From assembly GCA_020055645.1 (NCBI GenBank), contig CM034548.1, positions 10,726,001 to 10,790,000 on the forward strand: a DNA stretch of 64,000 bases, read 5' to 3'. The stretch is from Tomocerus qinae. Its lineage: Eukaryota > Arthropoda > Collembola > Entomobryomorpha > Tomoceridae. Each line of letters opens with the position of its first letter. Position 1 is the first letter of the stretch. The position numbers and the translations under genes were made by a program. The notes under the pieces were generated by a model. The model saw only the letters and a list, made by a program, of their open reading frames with translations, did not search any database and was not told the origin of the DNA. This document shows positions 40,901 to 54,712 of this stretch, in pieces.

Positions 40901-43900
40901 GTTCAATCCATACAAAAACATTCCACTCTATCATAGACTCTATACTATACATAGAATCCATTGAGCATCTTTTTATACTGACGTGAAATTGAATTAAACC
41001 AAATGAATTAGAGATAAGAAACATGAACATTTAAAAAAATTCATTAAATGCTGCATCTAAAAGATTAGTAACATCCTAAGGTGAGTTAAGACTTTTTATG
41101 AATGTTTTCCTGAGAGTATGCTCTGCTAAGTAGCCAACGCATTGAAGTACACCAAATGTATAAATTGATTTTTGGTAGCCAGTAATATTAATTTTAAAGG
41201 AAAAGCAATGAAAAAACCGCAAATTCTATTGGGATGATTGGTCACAATTGCGTCTTGACCGACTTTCTTTTAAGAAATCCAAGTAGGAGGCTAATGACTT
41301 TGATACGTTACTTACGATACGACAGAGCCTGTTTGTCTACTCTTCGCAATTCCAAAAAGATATAGCATCGTATAGCAATAATGATTTACTCTTCCAATCA
41401 GCCAGAAAAATTTACCTACCTACCTTCACATGTCTGCCTTGTTGTAGGGTAAGACTATCTGTGCGGTTACAGACTCTGAGGAGTAGCATTTAACTCGACT
41501 GCCATGTAAGTATATAGGCACATACTAATACTAAAACGTATATTACTTGGTTGTACGATGGCTGAGATGATCTTTTGTTGGATTTATGTTATCTCTATTT
41601 TATGTGCTCATGCTGATTGCTTGTCAATTGTGGCTCAAGTTTAAAAGCCAAAAAGTTAACTATCTGAGACATAAACACTTAAGTTGGTCTTTAGCTTTGC
41701 TATTCCTAAGTGTATACTAAAGTCAAAATGTAGGGACCCAGATATAGACACTAAGTAATGTTAATTGCACAATATACAACAGTTTATTTCTATTTTACTT
41801 TGTTCGCAGTACGTACTGTCCCACTAAAATGCTAACAATAAAGACAAACATAATAAATATTCTGAATTATTAACAAAAGTTAAAAGGGTACACATAATAT
41901 TTATTATTTATTTGTATTGTAAGACAGAAAAATGAAGTTTACGCACGCACCGTGTTATTTTACTCACTTGCACTTGCATGTGCTAAATACCTAAGACATT
42001 TACATTTGCCTAAACAAATAAAAGTTCTTTGGATATGTCTCACTAACATTGAAGTCTGTTATGCATGTTTGATAGCAATTACTTTAATAGTTAACATTTC
42101 GAAATAATAATTCATACAAACATTTATTGGAGTTGGTAATTTCTAAAAAGTTGTATTTACTTATAGTTAGGAACATTTACCTATCTAAATGATCGTTAGT
42201 AGTATAACTTATTATGTATCTATATACTATAAAAGTTGAAATGGTGTTATGGTAAATCATTATTATAGTGTTTAATATTAAATACATTACATTTTGCTAA
42301 ATAAGAATTTATCTATCGTATGATATCTTTTAAGCAAATGCCAAGGGGATTGAGTAGTCTATATTGATTTTTGTGTATTGTCCAACGGATAGTGAGTATA
42401 TTGAGAATAAAATAAATGCAGTGCAGGACAGGCAGACGTGTCGCAAGTGTAAAGAGATAGTACAGATAGTAAGGTTATAGAGAATTACTACTGTTTTATA
42501 AACGAAAGAAGCTTATTATTACAGAAATAAGTGGACAGGTTTGGATTGCTCTGCTTGGCAATGAACTGTTGTTTTGTTTTGAGATTGAAACAGGAGAGAA
42601 GAGAGCACACCTCTGTGTATTACATTAAAATACAAACTGAAAGGTTTATTTCATCGCAAGTTGTGTGCTATCTAATTCTAACCTACCCCATTCTATAGCA
42701 ATGAATGAATGAACGTAGTTGAGCAATTGGCTAATATGTATTTATTGTGTTAGAAATATCTTGAGCAAGCACAAAGACAAAAGGAAAGAAAATCCCCTCC
42801 TACTTTTCAAAGAATTCCTGCCATAAGCAGACAGGTGATGTATTACATCTCTACACAGTCCCTAATTGTCAGAATTGTAATTCAGTAATGATATTTGAGA
42901 AAGAAATTAGTGCTTGAATAAATGCGACATCGATATCGTCATCAAGATGCAAACACACGAGTCTGAGATGAGAAAGAGAGACCTAGAACGCTAATATAAT
43001 TCTGTGACATAAATTACAGTTTGCATGTGAGTCGAAATCTCTCCCTCCGTATGCATAAGCAATACTCACTGAATTACATTATAATAGGTACGTATAGGTA
43101 CACCCTAATACTCCAACAACAAAGCATTACAGTTGAATTTAAATTGGAAAATGTTGAGGGGAAGATTGAGTAAAGATGGAATGAATGAACTCATGTCTTT
43201 ATTGTTTGCAATTCTTTGCGAAAAGGATGACCATTGACCACCATCAGTTGGATGCAGTGTGTGTAATCTTGGAATAATTGAGTAAAGCGAAGTTAAGCAT
43301 AAATCTAATAAGCTAAAGGCTATAGAAAAGTCAAAAGCCAAGAGCAATGAATATTTGGACGGAGAAGAGAGAAGCATGCTAATAAAATGATGATCGAAAT
43401 TGGGCTGCAGCATGAGGAAAGGTGAGAAATGTGAATAATAACATCATGAACATTTATATGTACAAATGTTGTTTGGTGGGTTCTCTTTGATTTGGGTTGG
43501 CCATGTGAAACTTGACTTGTCTTGACTTGAGGTAAAGGGCATTTTCCCAACCACCACGTCTGTCTATATAGTCCCTTCCAAAATCTTAGATTACAATCCT
43601 CGTGGATTCTTTATACTCTTTATCTCTACCTTCGTAAAATATCCAACAAATTGCAGAATGATAATGCGATGCAGTCTTCCTAAGCCGTATCCACTAGTCA
43701 ACTTAAAATTATGATTAGTGAGCTATTCTCCCAATACAGTCAATATTACAGTCTGTGTTAATACAACAAGTGCCTGCATACACAAAGATACATTTCTGAA
43801 ATGGTCACTCTGTATGCAATGCACTCTGCGCTCATTTCTAATTCACTTATCATTCGTATTTCGTAGTTTCTAAGAGAAACGGAGATAGTAGTTCTCATAA

Positions 43901-46132
43901 TCTCGTAAGACCAGAGAGGGTAGCGAGCGAGGAAACTGCGAGGGAATTAATACGAAGACTATGCGAAAGCTGTGAAGGTGGAATTTCAAGAAGTGCAATG
44001 CCTTAAGGTATCGGCCTTTGGTTGTTCGTTTAGTTGTTTTGGCCTGTTGACCCAGTTGCACGTATTCAGTGTTCAAGATGGAATAAGGAGTGGTCTCCTC
44101 TCTCAACTCGGGTCCTCTTGGTCAGCTTCAGACTCACATACTACTCCCCACATACATCTTGGCCACACTAGCCAAATTATCTCAAAAGTACAGACTGCCG
44201 ATATACTCTCTTCTACTACTTACTTTTATGTACATACCCTGTACTTACAATTAGCTCAGTCTCTGGCTATCGTGTCGTGCAGATGTATATACACATCATT
44301 TACAATACTCTACGCAGCACTCATTCTGTGGTTTCTATAGCTACATTCTATTCATTGCTAGATAAGTAAAGCCAAGAAACTTAATCAACGGTGGACTTGT
44401 GTTGCCATACCTTTTTTGGCAATACTTCATTTTTTTGTCTGCGTCTGTCTTAGCATCTTCTTCGCATGATCTTCATCCCTTTACCTTTGAATTACTAACA
44501 TTAAAAAATATGCACAATTGAATTAAACCTTTTTATATCATTGCAATGCAATCAATGAACTCATTTTGAATTCCTTGGTAAATTTGAACATTTTTACCCT
44601 TTTTCTTTTACTCATTCTTATCAAGTAGCAACATCAACTCAATTTTTTCAAAGAATTGTAATGGGATTAATTTACAATAGGCAGTAAATGTTATTGCGGA
44701 AGGGATGGTTTATTGTGGATGCAAATGGGTTTGAATGAACAAGACTCTCTTGCAGGTAGCATTTACATGCATTTATAAGTAGATACATGATTTACTCAAG
44801 GTTGGTGTGTGTATGCTCTGAGGATTGGAAATTGCGAAAAAGACGAAAGACAGAGGCCCGTTTAGTATTCTCTATCATCACTCTTTCTTAGCTGACGTAA
44901 CTTTAAACTCAATTTGCCAATTCCGCGTACCAAGTTCATATTATGACTGCATACTTTGATACGACACATTAATGTAGTATAAAGTGTGCACTGGGAGTAC
45001 AATGCACGTAGATCAGATAGGATTTTGCAATTATATTTTATATTGCATTGTTTATTGTGTTTATTTACCTGGGTCGTTTATGGCTTACAATTGAAAATGC
45101 ATCCATCCTAAGTACATGCACTACATCAAACTGCATACAATAAGAAGCATTTTGTTAGTTTTTTGGCCAAGTTACAGATAGCATGGCACATTACTGTATA
45201 TGTAATGCAATGTATCAATGCATGTAATGGAAGACACACATAAAACATAACAAAAGTGATCTTAATGGACCCACACCGTGTCTACTTATCAGTGGAGAAA
45301 AATAAATGTGATTTATGATTCTTAGTGAAAGAATCTTTACTCTTTGCTTAGAAACACTAAATCATTTCTTTCTGACGTGAAAATGGATCCATGCATTGCC
45401 CCCGACTCCATTTACATGATATTCAAAACTAAATTCACAATAGAAAAGATTTGACAGCATATAAGTAAGCACTTACATATTTTAAGCAGGTCTGAGTTAC
45501 TAGAGAAGACATTCCAACTATATCATACGCCAGAAGAATCAAAAACTATTTTCGTTAACCACACTGAGTTATGGGTGCGTTGCATTTATGTGAGCACATT
45601 GTTAAGTCTTTAAAATCTTGTGTCAAGTCAGCGTGTGAGCTAAATGGACGGAACAGAGATCTCATATAATTATGTAGGCATCAACTTACCGCTATTTATT
45701 TCTGCTAACTCACTCGGCTTTAGTATCACATTTTTTACCTCTGCAAGTTTAACTTTATCATATTCTGCCAGCCACAGGTAAAAAATGGCACTGACTGGCA
45801 AACTATACTCCCTAATCATTCAATTCATCCTATTATGAAAAAACTAACACTTAATGATAAGTTCGGATCACTAGATCCAATATTTTCTGTATATTTACTT
45901 TTAATTGAAAGGATACATAACATATTTCCTTTTCTACCATTTCAATTCATGATCATAGCAATGTGCTATATAAAAACATTGCAGATGCATTTGTAAGTGT
46001 GCATAATTAGACAGGTTGTGTAATTTAGTATGTACATATAATTTGAAGAATTGCAATCATCATAATGATAAAAGACAAAATTGACCCAATAAAATATTAT
46101 GCCTCAATAGAGTAAATTTATCAGTATAAAAA
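31961..46132. other. Non-coding stretch downstream of PTB gene
   Basis: The first few hundred bases are the PTB gene's 3' UTR. Beyond that I see only short chance ORFs, mostly under 125 codons, with no domains and no matching splice chains. Short TTGACTTGA-type runs occur at 36087-36100 and 43511-43532. Confidence 0.55.
32230..32235 (+). promoter_or_regulatory. Candidate polyadenylation signal of PTB gene
   Basis: AATAAA about 270 nt past the stop codon, the first such hexamer noticed on this strand. Later hexamers (for example near 32796 and 33101) could serve instead. Cleavage cannot be judged from sequence alone. Confidence 0.35.
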
Positions 46133-47744
46133 ATGGATTGTTTTGCTCTTTTTGCTAAAGCACAAACAGAAGAGCACGTCTTCAATTCTTCTATCATATA
46201 TAGGTGAGAAAATTGAGCAGCAACGCTTGGATTAAACGAAAGAAGACATCACTTTTTCTTGAGAGTTTCTGTAATCTGTAAGTAAGCTTAAAAATTTCAT
46301 TGATTTTCTTGAGTCTTAAAGTGACATTACGGTATTGAACTCAAATTCTATCTTATGCATTGTCTAGGAATGAATGGCGCAATAGCAAGATAGGGATTTA
46401 AGTGTTCCATAAATTGCGATCACTGAATAATCACCCATGTATAATCTCCATCTCTATCTTTAGGTCGGTGTCACAACTGTTGCAAATGACAATGTAAGTG
46501 TACTACTATCATTTTGATTCTATCTAGATTATTATGCTTGTATATAACAATTTCGGCTGACTGTAACCATGGGTGCAATCCAAAATCCAATCTTTGTACA
46601 TTCTATTTGTTCAGAATTGCGGTTCTGTTATAGACCATTATCTATAATTGTCCTTTTACCTTACATACCTATTTGTGAAGTCTGTTGTATCTAAAATTTG
46701 TCCCATGTGGAAATTGGCTAATTTGGTATACACGTTCAGGATATCTGTGTTTAGATAATTAATATAATAACATAATGGGGAGCAGTAATGTGGGTTTTAT
46801 AAACGGAATGTTAAATTAAACTTAATAAGATATCAGAGGTACTTGTTTCGTATTTTTTGTAATAGTTACATTGTTGCTATAATAATTCATACCGCAATCT
46901 ACAAAGTTTGCTCATGAATTTGTTTTAACAGGGATTTAATCCTATGGAATTCTCTACTTACGACAATGTGCTTGTAATACTTAGATAAATCAATATTTAT
47001 ACAATAGTGTCACACTAAAAATATTGATTAATTGAAATGAAGTGTGTATGTAATATTATGTCATAATGTCGACAGTTATGTATCTAGTATTAGCATGTGC
47101 CTCAAAGGTGCTAATACTTCTTACACATTAAAGTCTTAAGTTACGTCAATTCGTCTCATCCGCACCTGTTGCAAGTTGCATCATCTTAACCAGGCAGAAA
47201 GTCAACAGCGTAGTTTTTTATTTACAGTTCACTTTAGTTCAATTGTAAGCAATATTGCAATTTAGTATTTTCAGTGATGCGGTGTGCAACTTTTATGGTA
47301 GGTACTGTATTATACCTGTGTTCAGTGAAACGTTCATCTTCATAATAGTAGAATGCTGAGAAGGAATAAGCTGTATTACATATGCATGATTCGCAATTTT
47401 TATTCAGAAAATTATTACAAAATTATGACACTCGTTAAATAAATAGTCAGGATAGACGCTGAAGTATCCTTCACTGTAAACTAGGAAGAAAACTTTATTT
47501 TTATTCTCCTGCAATTGATAGCTGTGTAAATACAAAACCAACTGCTTAACTGTACTTACAAAAACAACAGCCAAATAATGTTTTCCTAGCAATCCGAATT
47601 AATCTGCATTTATCAATTCGATAGATATGTCTACAGATAGTAACAACAAAAGCGTTCTCTAATTTGATGTGTTAATGGTTCAAAAAATATTTTTTACTAA
47701 TGCATGTGTCAATTTTTTTCAGCAAGAAAAGTGGACTTCCTTAG
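46133..47744 (+). CDS. Candidate three-exon short ORF (40 aa) with microexon
   Basis: The model is exon 46133-46203 (ATG to a gtgaga donor), a 30-nt microexon 46464-46493 (acceptor atctttag, donor gtaagt), and exon 47723 onward (acceptor tttttttcag) with the stop at 47742-47744. The phases agree (2, 2) and the sum is 41 codons including the stop. The product would begin MDCFALFAKAQTEEH; it resembles nothing I know. A second possible exon, 46204-46277, ends at a gtaagt donor and also joins the microexon in phase, so alternative first exons are possible. The splice signals are good, but such chains arise by chance in AT-rich DNA. It may equally be a spliced long non-coding RNA. Confidence 0.22.
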
Positions 47745-50700
47745 CAATCCAACCGGACCGGCGTTAATGGAACTCAGCCATCAAAATCATCAAATGAATT
47801 TTCTCGAGAATCTCATTTTTACCCCATTTGTACCGATGGAAGCCCAAATAAGCCAACTAATTATCACTCTCATCAGAGTACTTTACAATCCTGCTTTGAA
47901 ATGTTTTAGCATTATAAGGCAGACAACATTTTCTGTTATATTTATGTCAGTGCTAGAAGATCATACAGGCTGTTACAATTACACACTTTGTTGTTGTTAC
48001 ATTAGATTACTCTCGGAGAGTGTTTTTGTTGTGCCGACTTTGCAACTTGTTTGTCTCACCTTGGCAAATTGAAATTCTTTAACTGCACTACATTATTGGG
48101 TATAGAAGCAGGAGCAGTGGCGTGTCTGCTTCTGAAGAATGTAATACCTGTATACTTCTACTATGTTTCTTATCTCATTGTGGTGACCTGGTTGAATGCA
48201 GAAAAATGCAAAGTGAAACAACATCCAAGCCAACTTATATTAGGTGTGTAATATGCAATAGATATATATATGTAAACGTTGTGGATATTTTATTGTTATA
48301 TTTTATTTTAACTGGTGTTCATGCAAAAGAAAATAGAACTTGTACTTATAAGTATATATGTGCAGAACATAATAGATATGTACAATATTTACAATAGATA
48401 AACGAAATTCATCCACATGCATAAAAAACCACATTTCCTTAATATGAACTTCACGATTTTCCCAAATTATGAGTTCGTACCTACCCACTTTGCAAGAGTC
48501 GATGTATTGGGCCAACTACGGTGCAATAGATCTGGAAAATTTTAGTTTCTACCACAAAAATTGAAATAGAATTGCTTAAATGTATGTATAATAAAAATGA
48601 TATGCATTTGGAAGGAATAATATCACGTTGTTGAAAAATATGGACTCAGTCTGAGTAAGGAAGGGATGTACTGCACTAAATATGATTATGATATGAATAT
48701 GTTTGTGTGACAAAGGAAAAGCGGACTGAGATGAGTCTACTTTTTGGTTTACGCATTTTACATATTACTTGCTCATTACATCCATGATTACATAGAAGAG
48801 TGCCTACAGTAATAAATCAGTCTAACATCAGATTAAGCCACAACAATAGTTTGTCTACGACTTGAATGCGATTCTCATCTCATCCTCAGGAAAATTAACA
48901 ATGTGAATATCTAGTACAGTAGTGCAAACACATTTATTTCCTATCCTACACTTTATACTTAGGTGAATTTTATACAGCGATTAATACAGAGCGATACACA
49001 CTTGTGCACTTTTGGAGAATACAAATAGGCATAGATAACTGCCGTACAATAGAACATCTCGGCTCCGCTGGCAGATTACATGACGACAATCTGTAGGTAG
49101 GTCGCCAAGGAAAATGCAGAAGGAAGAGAGCCAAATTTTTTAAATAAAGCTTATTGTTGTACTACTCTTTACTTATCTAGCCATATACGTTAGCTAATCT
49201 CAACCTGATATCCTTTCCTCTTCAAAGATCTATATGAATCCTTGTGGCCACAGAAAACTGTAACAAGAAAGGAAGCAACTTTTTAAGTAGCTAACTACTA
49301 CGTTTCTAAATGCAAATATTATAATAGTAATGTATTCTTGGCAGGTTAGTCTACTGCAACGAAGCTCAACTTGTGAAACCACTTGGAATCATAGCAATTA
49401 TTTAGTCCTGAAAACACAAGTAATTTAGAATATTCAATTTAGGCTCTATTCCAATAAGCAACAAATAACTGCCCATCGAAGATTTCTATCCTGCCACTTA
49501 CTACTAGCTAATAATTGTGAAAATACACAGTAAATATGACATCCTACAAGGTTTAGGAAAACAATACTTTTATTTAATGGCAACAAGTAACTCTTAATAC
49601 AATTATAAGTTAAGTACCTATTTTCATTATGAATGGCTTGGCTAGATTACAGTTTCGATTGCTAATTTGTAAATTTTAATCTATGTCTTAAATTTTTAGT
49701 TGAAATGTGATTTATTATACTATATTATTGTCCTTACAACTATGGTGAAGTTTTTTAATGCTATACACTCTATGTCGTACAAAATGTTTGATTCCCCAAA
49801 TTATAACTTTGATAACTAATTCGTTGTAATTCTAAAAGGAAATAAAATTATAAAGAGGTGTTAATAATTTAAAATCCTACCTATAATAATTATTCAAGTA
49901 ACAAAAAAATCAAATGAAATTACAACTATAGTGTTGCATTGCGACGACGAATGAAAAATGTCCTCTGTTCCAAAAGATTGTGTATAATGGAGAGGAGAAG
50001 CATATCCTCCTCTTAGGGTCTTAGAACTTTGAATGTCCATCGTTCAGGGGATAAAGTCCTGTAAAAATAGATAAAGACTTATTAAAGATAAAAACAAAAT
50101 TTTTAATTGTCTTTAATAAAATTCTGTGGGTAGTGTATATTTTATTATGTGGTCCTCATTTCTAAGACACACAAATATTTCTCCTGTTTTACTTTGAAAC
50201 CAAAATGCAGAAGGAAGTTATAATCTCCTATAGAATTTCTATAATTTTCTATAGAATTACAGAAGATTATAGAGAAATTAATTTAAGGATCATAATTCGG
50301 GATAAGGATGACAGTTATGTCGCCGAGTCACATTAAAATTATATCTAAATACAAACTAACTATTTTCGGGCTATAGGTCATCGTATCTGTGACATATTAA
50401 AGCAGTACAGTTGACATTATCTCTAAACTAGCTCAACTAATTCAGTAAAGGCTGCAGTTTTGGGTGGTTAATGGGTACAATGTAACATAAAATGTTAATC
50501 ATAAGTAGGTAAATCAAGTTTTGTGGCTACAACAACAATAGGATGAGAAGTGGTCGCTTTTCCAATGATAGTTTCAAATAGGTTCAACTTCTTACGGCAA
50601 AAATATTGCAATAATATTCAGTTCATTCACAAACACCAAGATGCAACAACGTATTCTGCTTTGGGCTTGCCAGACACGTTCTGCGGTGGAAATGGAGAGC

Positions 50701-53700
50701 AAATTCTATTACATCTAATGTCATTTTACAGGCCTCTAGGGCTCTCTTTAGTCCATGTTGGAGTTTCCTTAATAACTGCAAGTAGTACTAGTTTTCTCCA
50801 TTTCTTCCTAATGGTTTCCTTTGAAAATACCATGTGCCACAAAGCATATAGTATTGTATTATTTAAAACGTCTCCCTAATGCCACAATTAGGCATTAAAT
50901 AATAAATAACGTAATTCCCAGTAAGTAAAATCTAAAAATAATGTAGCCTTTCAATTCCCTTCAATTAGCTTATTTTAGCCATTTCTTAACAATTGTAAAC
51001 AAAATTTCAAAATAAAACCTACTGCCATAATTTCAAATATTATGAACGTATGTAAATGTAATGTAATATGCAATGAAAAGTATGAACAATTAGTGAAACT
51101 TGCCCTTTAAAAGATAAGAGTATTAGCTACGTAATGAAAATGCAGTTCTTTGTTCTATCTCTCATGTACAGTTCTCCTGATGAGAATAGCCAAAATAATA
51201 AAATTCACATTATTAGAGCTGTTATTGATACGGCTACGATGCGTCAATATTTATAACCAACAGACTTCTCCGTACTATCAAAAGTTATTTTCCCCCATTT
51301 CATCTTATTTAGATCTGTTTGAAATTTGGTATAATATTTGGGATGTTAATGACAGGAAAGTTCGATAAAAAACTAATTAAAAATCCTTTATAGTATTAGA
51401 AATTCTGTTACTGACAGTATAAAAATCATAAAACGCACATCATCGTTTGCAAATATTTATGTTGCATACTTTCCCATCACATGAAAGAGTAGGATTGTGC
51501 ACATTAAATTCTCTTTACGACTGCTACATTAAAATTAAGGAGATGGCTGTACCTATATTCATCTTTCGTGGTTCAAATCAACGTTTATGGAGCTAGAAAT
51601 TTTAAAATGGATATAAAATGCGCTACTCTTAAGAATTTTATACATAAAGATATATAATTGCAGTATAGATAGGATCTTTATATAGTAAGATTCTAAATCT
51701 GTGTATAGTAATCTGAATTAATGCACCATTACATAGTTAGAGTTATTTAATACTTCATGGGTTAGTTAATGTTAATTCATAAGTTATAATGCCATCAGAC
51801 TACCAAAAACTTAGTGCGATAAAATCGCAATAATGAGCTTTAGTATCAATTATGATCTTTGAACATAATATTTAATGTTCCTCTTTATGTGGTCACATTT
51901 TTTCTATCAATATACACTGCAGCACAAAATACTCTCCTTTTTGCTCCCTGAATGCACTGCACCAAGCACATTACTTCTCTTTAAATTAACTACAGTAAAA
52001 TAGTCATCACAAAGGAGAACGCCTACCTTGCAAAAGATAATTTTTTCAAATGGGGACGTTATTCTACCTAATTCGCCAGTTAAATTTATTGAAGTAACTA
52101 TGATTCGAGAGAGACAGTAAATTTAACCGCAGCAGAAACCAAACTGCACGCAACTTTATTAAACACCCGAGACGACTTATGGTTACGACAATGCTGTTAC
52201 GACATACATCATTAGCAGACGAGGTACATCAAAGTACCAAGTGAGTTTGCCACACCGACAAGCACAGATAATTTATTTTATTGTGCATTTACAATTTCTT
52301 CCACAACGTGAAGCAAGAAAACATTTTCAAAGATTGAATTCAAAAATTGTCGGCCCACCTTTTTAAAAGAAGTCATTTATTTTCTTTGGCCACTTTATTC
52401 ATTTCGGTGTAAGGAAAGAAAAGACATGTATGATGCCCGCTATGCTATAGAAATCAACAGCATTCTAATATAACGATTAATAATTATGATTTGTGCATAA
52501 TATAAGCTTTTACTACCATTGAAGGTATAGGTATTACAATTTTTACAATTATTATAACTGAAGTTACAAATTTACAAAGAAATGTCGTACTTTATTATAA
52601 ATCCATTCCCTGGTTTTCAAAATGAAAGTTCCAGTGTAAGATTTCTTTAGTTTTCTCGAACAGCTAAGGCATGTAATAACAATCTTAAGCGTCGCACATC
52701 TCTAAAAAATAAATTTTGTGTCACCCAACGGAATAGAGGAGATACCTTCATATATCTGTTCCTACTCCGACATACTAGTTGGTAATTGTAGGTAATTATA
52801 AAAATTGGATTAATTTCCTGGTGTATCTAACAATTTACTCAATTTAAGAACAATAATTCTACGTACTCCATAATCCATATGCATACCTACGACATTCGAC
52901 CACAAAAAGTCTATTAAGGCTGACTCGTCGATGCTCAGAACATTGACAACACATCCCTTGTGGGGAATAACAATTTTTCATATTTTTTAAACCATGTTCC
53001 TCATATTTACGGTGGGGGCATCGTGGCCATTTATCCCCAAAAGTCCCAGCACTTTTTAAAATAATAATTTGTAGAGTGGGAGAAATGCATGGAAGTTTGA
53101 CAAACTCGTCTCGTTCTCTGTTGTATAAAACACTCTATGAAATTGGGCCACGATTCCCCCAGCGAAATTTTGTGCTCTATATTTTGAGGTATTACACTTT
53201 GAAATAATGCCCTTATTCACAATTTTTAGGATCAATCGTAAGCAATTTTAATTATAAATATGTAATGCTGTGATATTGTAGTAAAAATGAAATAAAATGT
53301 TAAAATACAATGAATACACTACAGGGAGAATGGGAAAAATCAAATTAAGGAATTTCGAAATTATTTTAGAAAATTCCCATCGATTTGGTCCACAAAGTTC
53401 CCAGTATCATGTGACCTACTTTTCAGAATGATATTCGTCTTTTTCTACGAAGATTCAACGAGGAAAATAATTTCACAGAAAAAACAATGCTAGAAATGAG
53501 TATAAAAATTCAAATAGTTTGGTCAAGGGGCAGTAAAATTGATGACAATGGGTTAAATTTAAACCTGGAGAGGAGGCGTAAATGTACGGTCTGTATCGAT
53601 TTGTTGCAGATGACTATATCTGCAGATTTGTTACTTAGCTGGGTTCACTAGTATGTAATACAAGTGAACTATTACACTAATAGACGACATATGACAGAAA

Positions 53701-53963
53701 AATTTCAGATAACAGCACCACAGCTGATGATTTTCTAAATTACAGCATAACAAAGTTATTCCAAAGTTGAAAGCACAGAGAAGATGGTTTGCACTGTTTG
53801 TAAAAAACGACCAGCCAGAAGAGCATAAAAATTCAAAATACAATACAATATTATTCGTCCTCGTTAGTACTCCAAGAAGACTTATCATATTATTATTAGG
53901 CAACTAGCACTCCTATTGAATTTCAAAAGATTTGTGCGTCAACATTTGGTTTCATTCCGAAAT
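47745..53963. other. Non-coding stretch
   Basis: The open frame at 47704-48072 overlaps the candidate last exon above but has no family features. Other ORFs are short and unrecognised. A weak inverted repeat lies at 53011-53164. Confidence 0.5.
53011..53164. repeat. Imperfect inverted repeat around GGGGGCATCGTGGCC
   Basis: The sequence gtgggggcatcgtggcca near 53012 is matched in inverted orientation by gggccacgattcccccagcg at 53145-53164, about 16 of 18 pairs. The similarity does not extend inward. It may be the ends of a decayed small transposon, but no target duplication was recognised. Confidence 0.3.
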
Positions 53964-54083
53964 ATTCTAATATCCCAGAGCTCTGGGATATTAGAATTAC
54001 ACTCTGCAGAGTGTAATTCATTGTTTTATGCAACATACGCGCGCTTGTAATGTTAACGTTTCTAGGTAATTTACCTAGAAACG
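53964..54083. repeat. Cluster of three perfect palindromes
   Basis: 53964-53997 is a perfect 34-nt palindrome centred on gagctc. 53994-54019 is a perfect 26-nt palindrome centred on ctgcag, overlapping the first by 4 nt. 54057-54083 has 13-bp arms (cgtttctaggtaa) around one base. Alternating cgcgc lies between the second and third. The cluster is about 390 bp beyond the 3' end of the CBP-like gene. Its function is unknown. Confidence 0.85.
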
Positions 54084-54472
54084 CAATGTTACGTAATTTT
54101 ATTCATTCTACACTACTGCTTTGTTACTACTGCTACTTATTCATTCTATTAACATCTAAAATAAGATGCCTTACTCAGGCGAGCTAAAGCACTACCTAGA
54201 AACAGTTGACATATAATATTCATATATTTATATTTAATTTGATTGCCGGAAAGTTCAACTTTTACAAGAACTGGCAAGAAGAATGTTTTAACAAGAGTCA
54301 GCACTGAAGGCAAGTCAGTATCGTCACCTTACTTTAAACCGATTCTATCGATAGTCAGTTTTTACAGACAAACATAAGTTTTGTGTGTTGAACCACTAAT
54401 AGTTAGTTCACGAGTAACTAAATTACTAGTTTAGTTAGTTATCTGCTATATAATACATTAATATTAGTTAAT

Positions 54473-54712
54473 TTATTCAATGTCAATACAAATAATCTCT
54501 TTCTCGGACTTCGATTTACTATCCGTGTTGCTCCTCCCTGTCGCTAGAATTTGTTTTTCCAGTTTGACGTTTAGCTTCTTTCTAATCACTTTGCAGTACG
54601 GGACGGGACAGAAAAGTTTCTTGCAAGTGTACGCATGGTGCACAGATAATTTCCATAGTTCAGTGCACATAGGGCATTGGTAGCGAAACGTATTACTTTT
54701 GTGTTGACAAAA
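54473..54712 (-). CDS. CBP-like gene exon 13: rest of TAZ2 and C-terminus
   Basis: Residues 1009-1087 and the stop; acceptor tctttccag. It has Cys1010, Cys1021 and Cys1024 (CPMC), then HAYTC and CPVPYC (His1034, Cys1038, Cys1043, Cys1048), the hallmark of TAZ2 (CPVPFC in p300). A Lys/Ser/Glu tail follows and the protein ends in CIDIE. The stop codon overlaps an AATAAA hexamer. Confidence 0.9.
   Translation of the reverse strand, partial: FCQHKSNTFRYQCPMCTELWKLSVHHAYTCKKLFCPVPYCKVIRKKLNVKLEKQILATGRSNTDSKSKSEKEIICIDIE

Noticed and set aside
43354-43365. tggacggagaa, resembling the start of miR-184
   Set aside because: Only the first 11 bases agree and no pairing arm was found upstream.
47704-48072. 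122-codon + strand ORF
   Set aside because: Begins just before a strong acceptor. The only phase that continues it from the microexon upstream contains a stop, and it has no recognisable domain.
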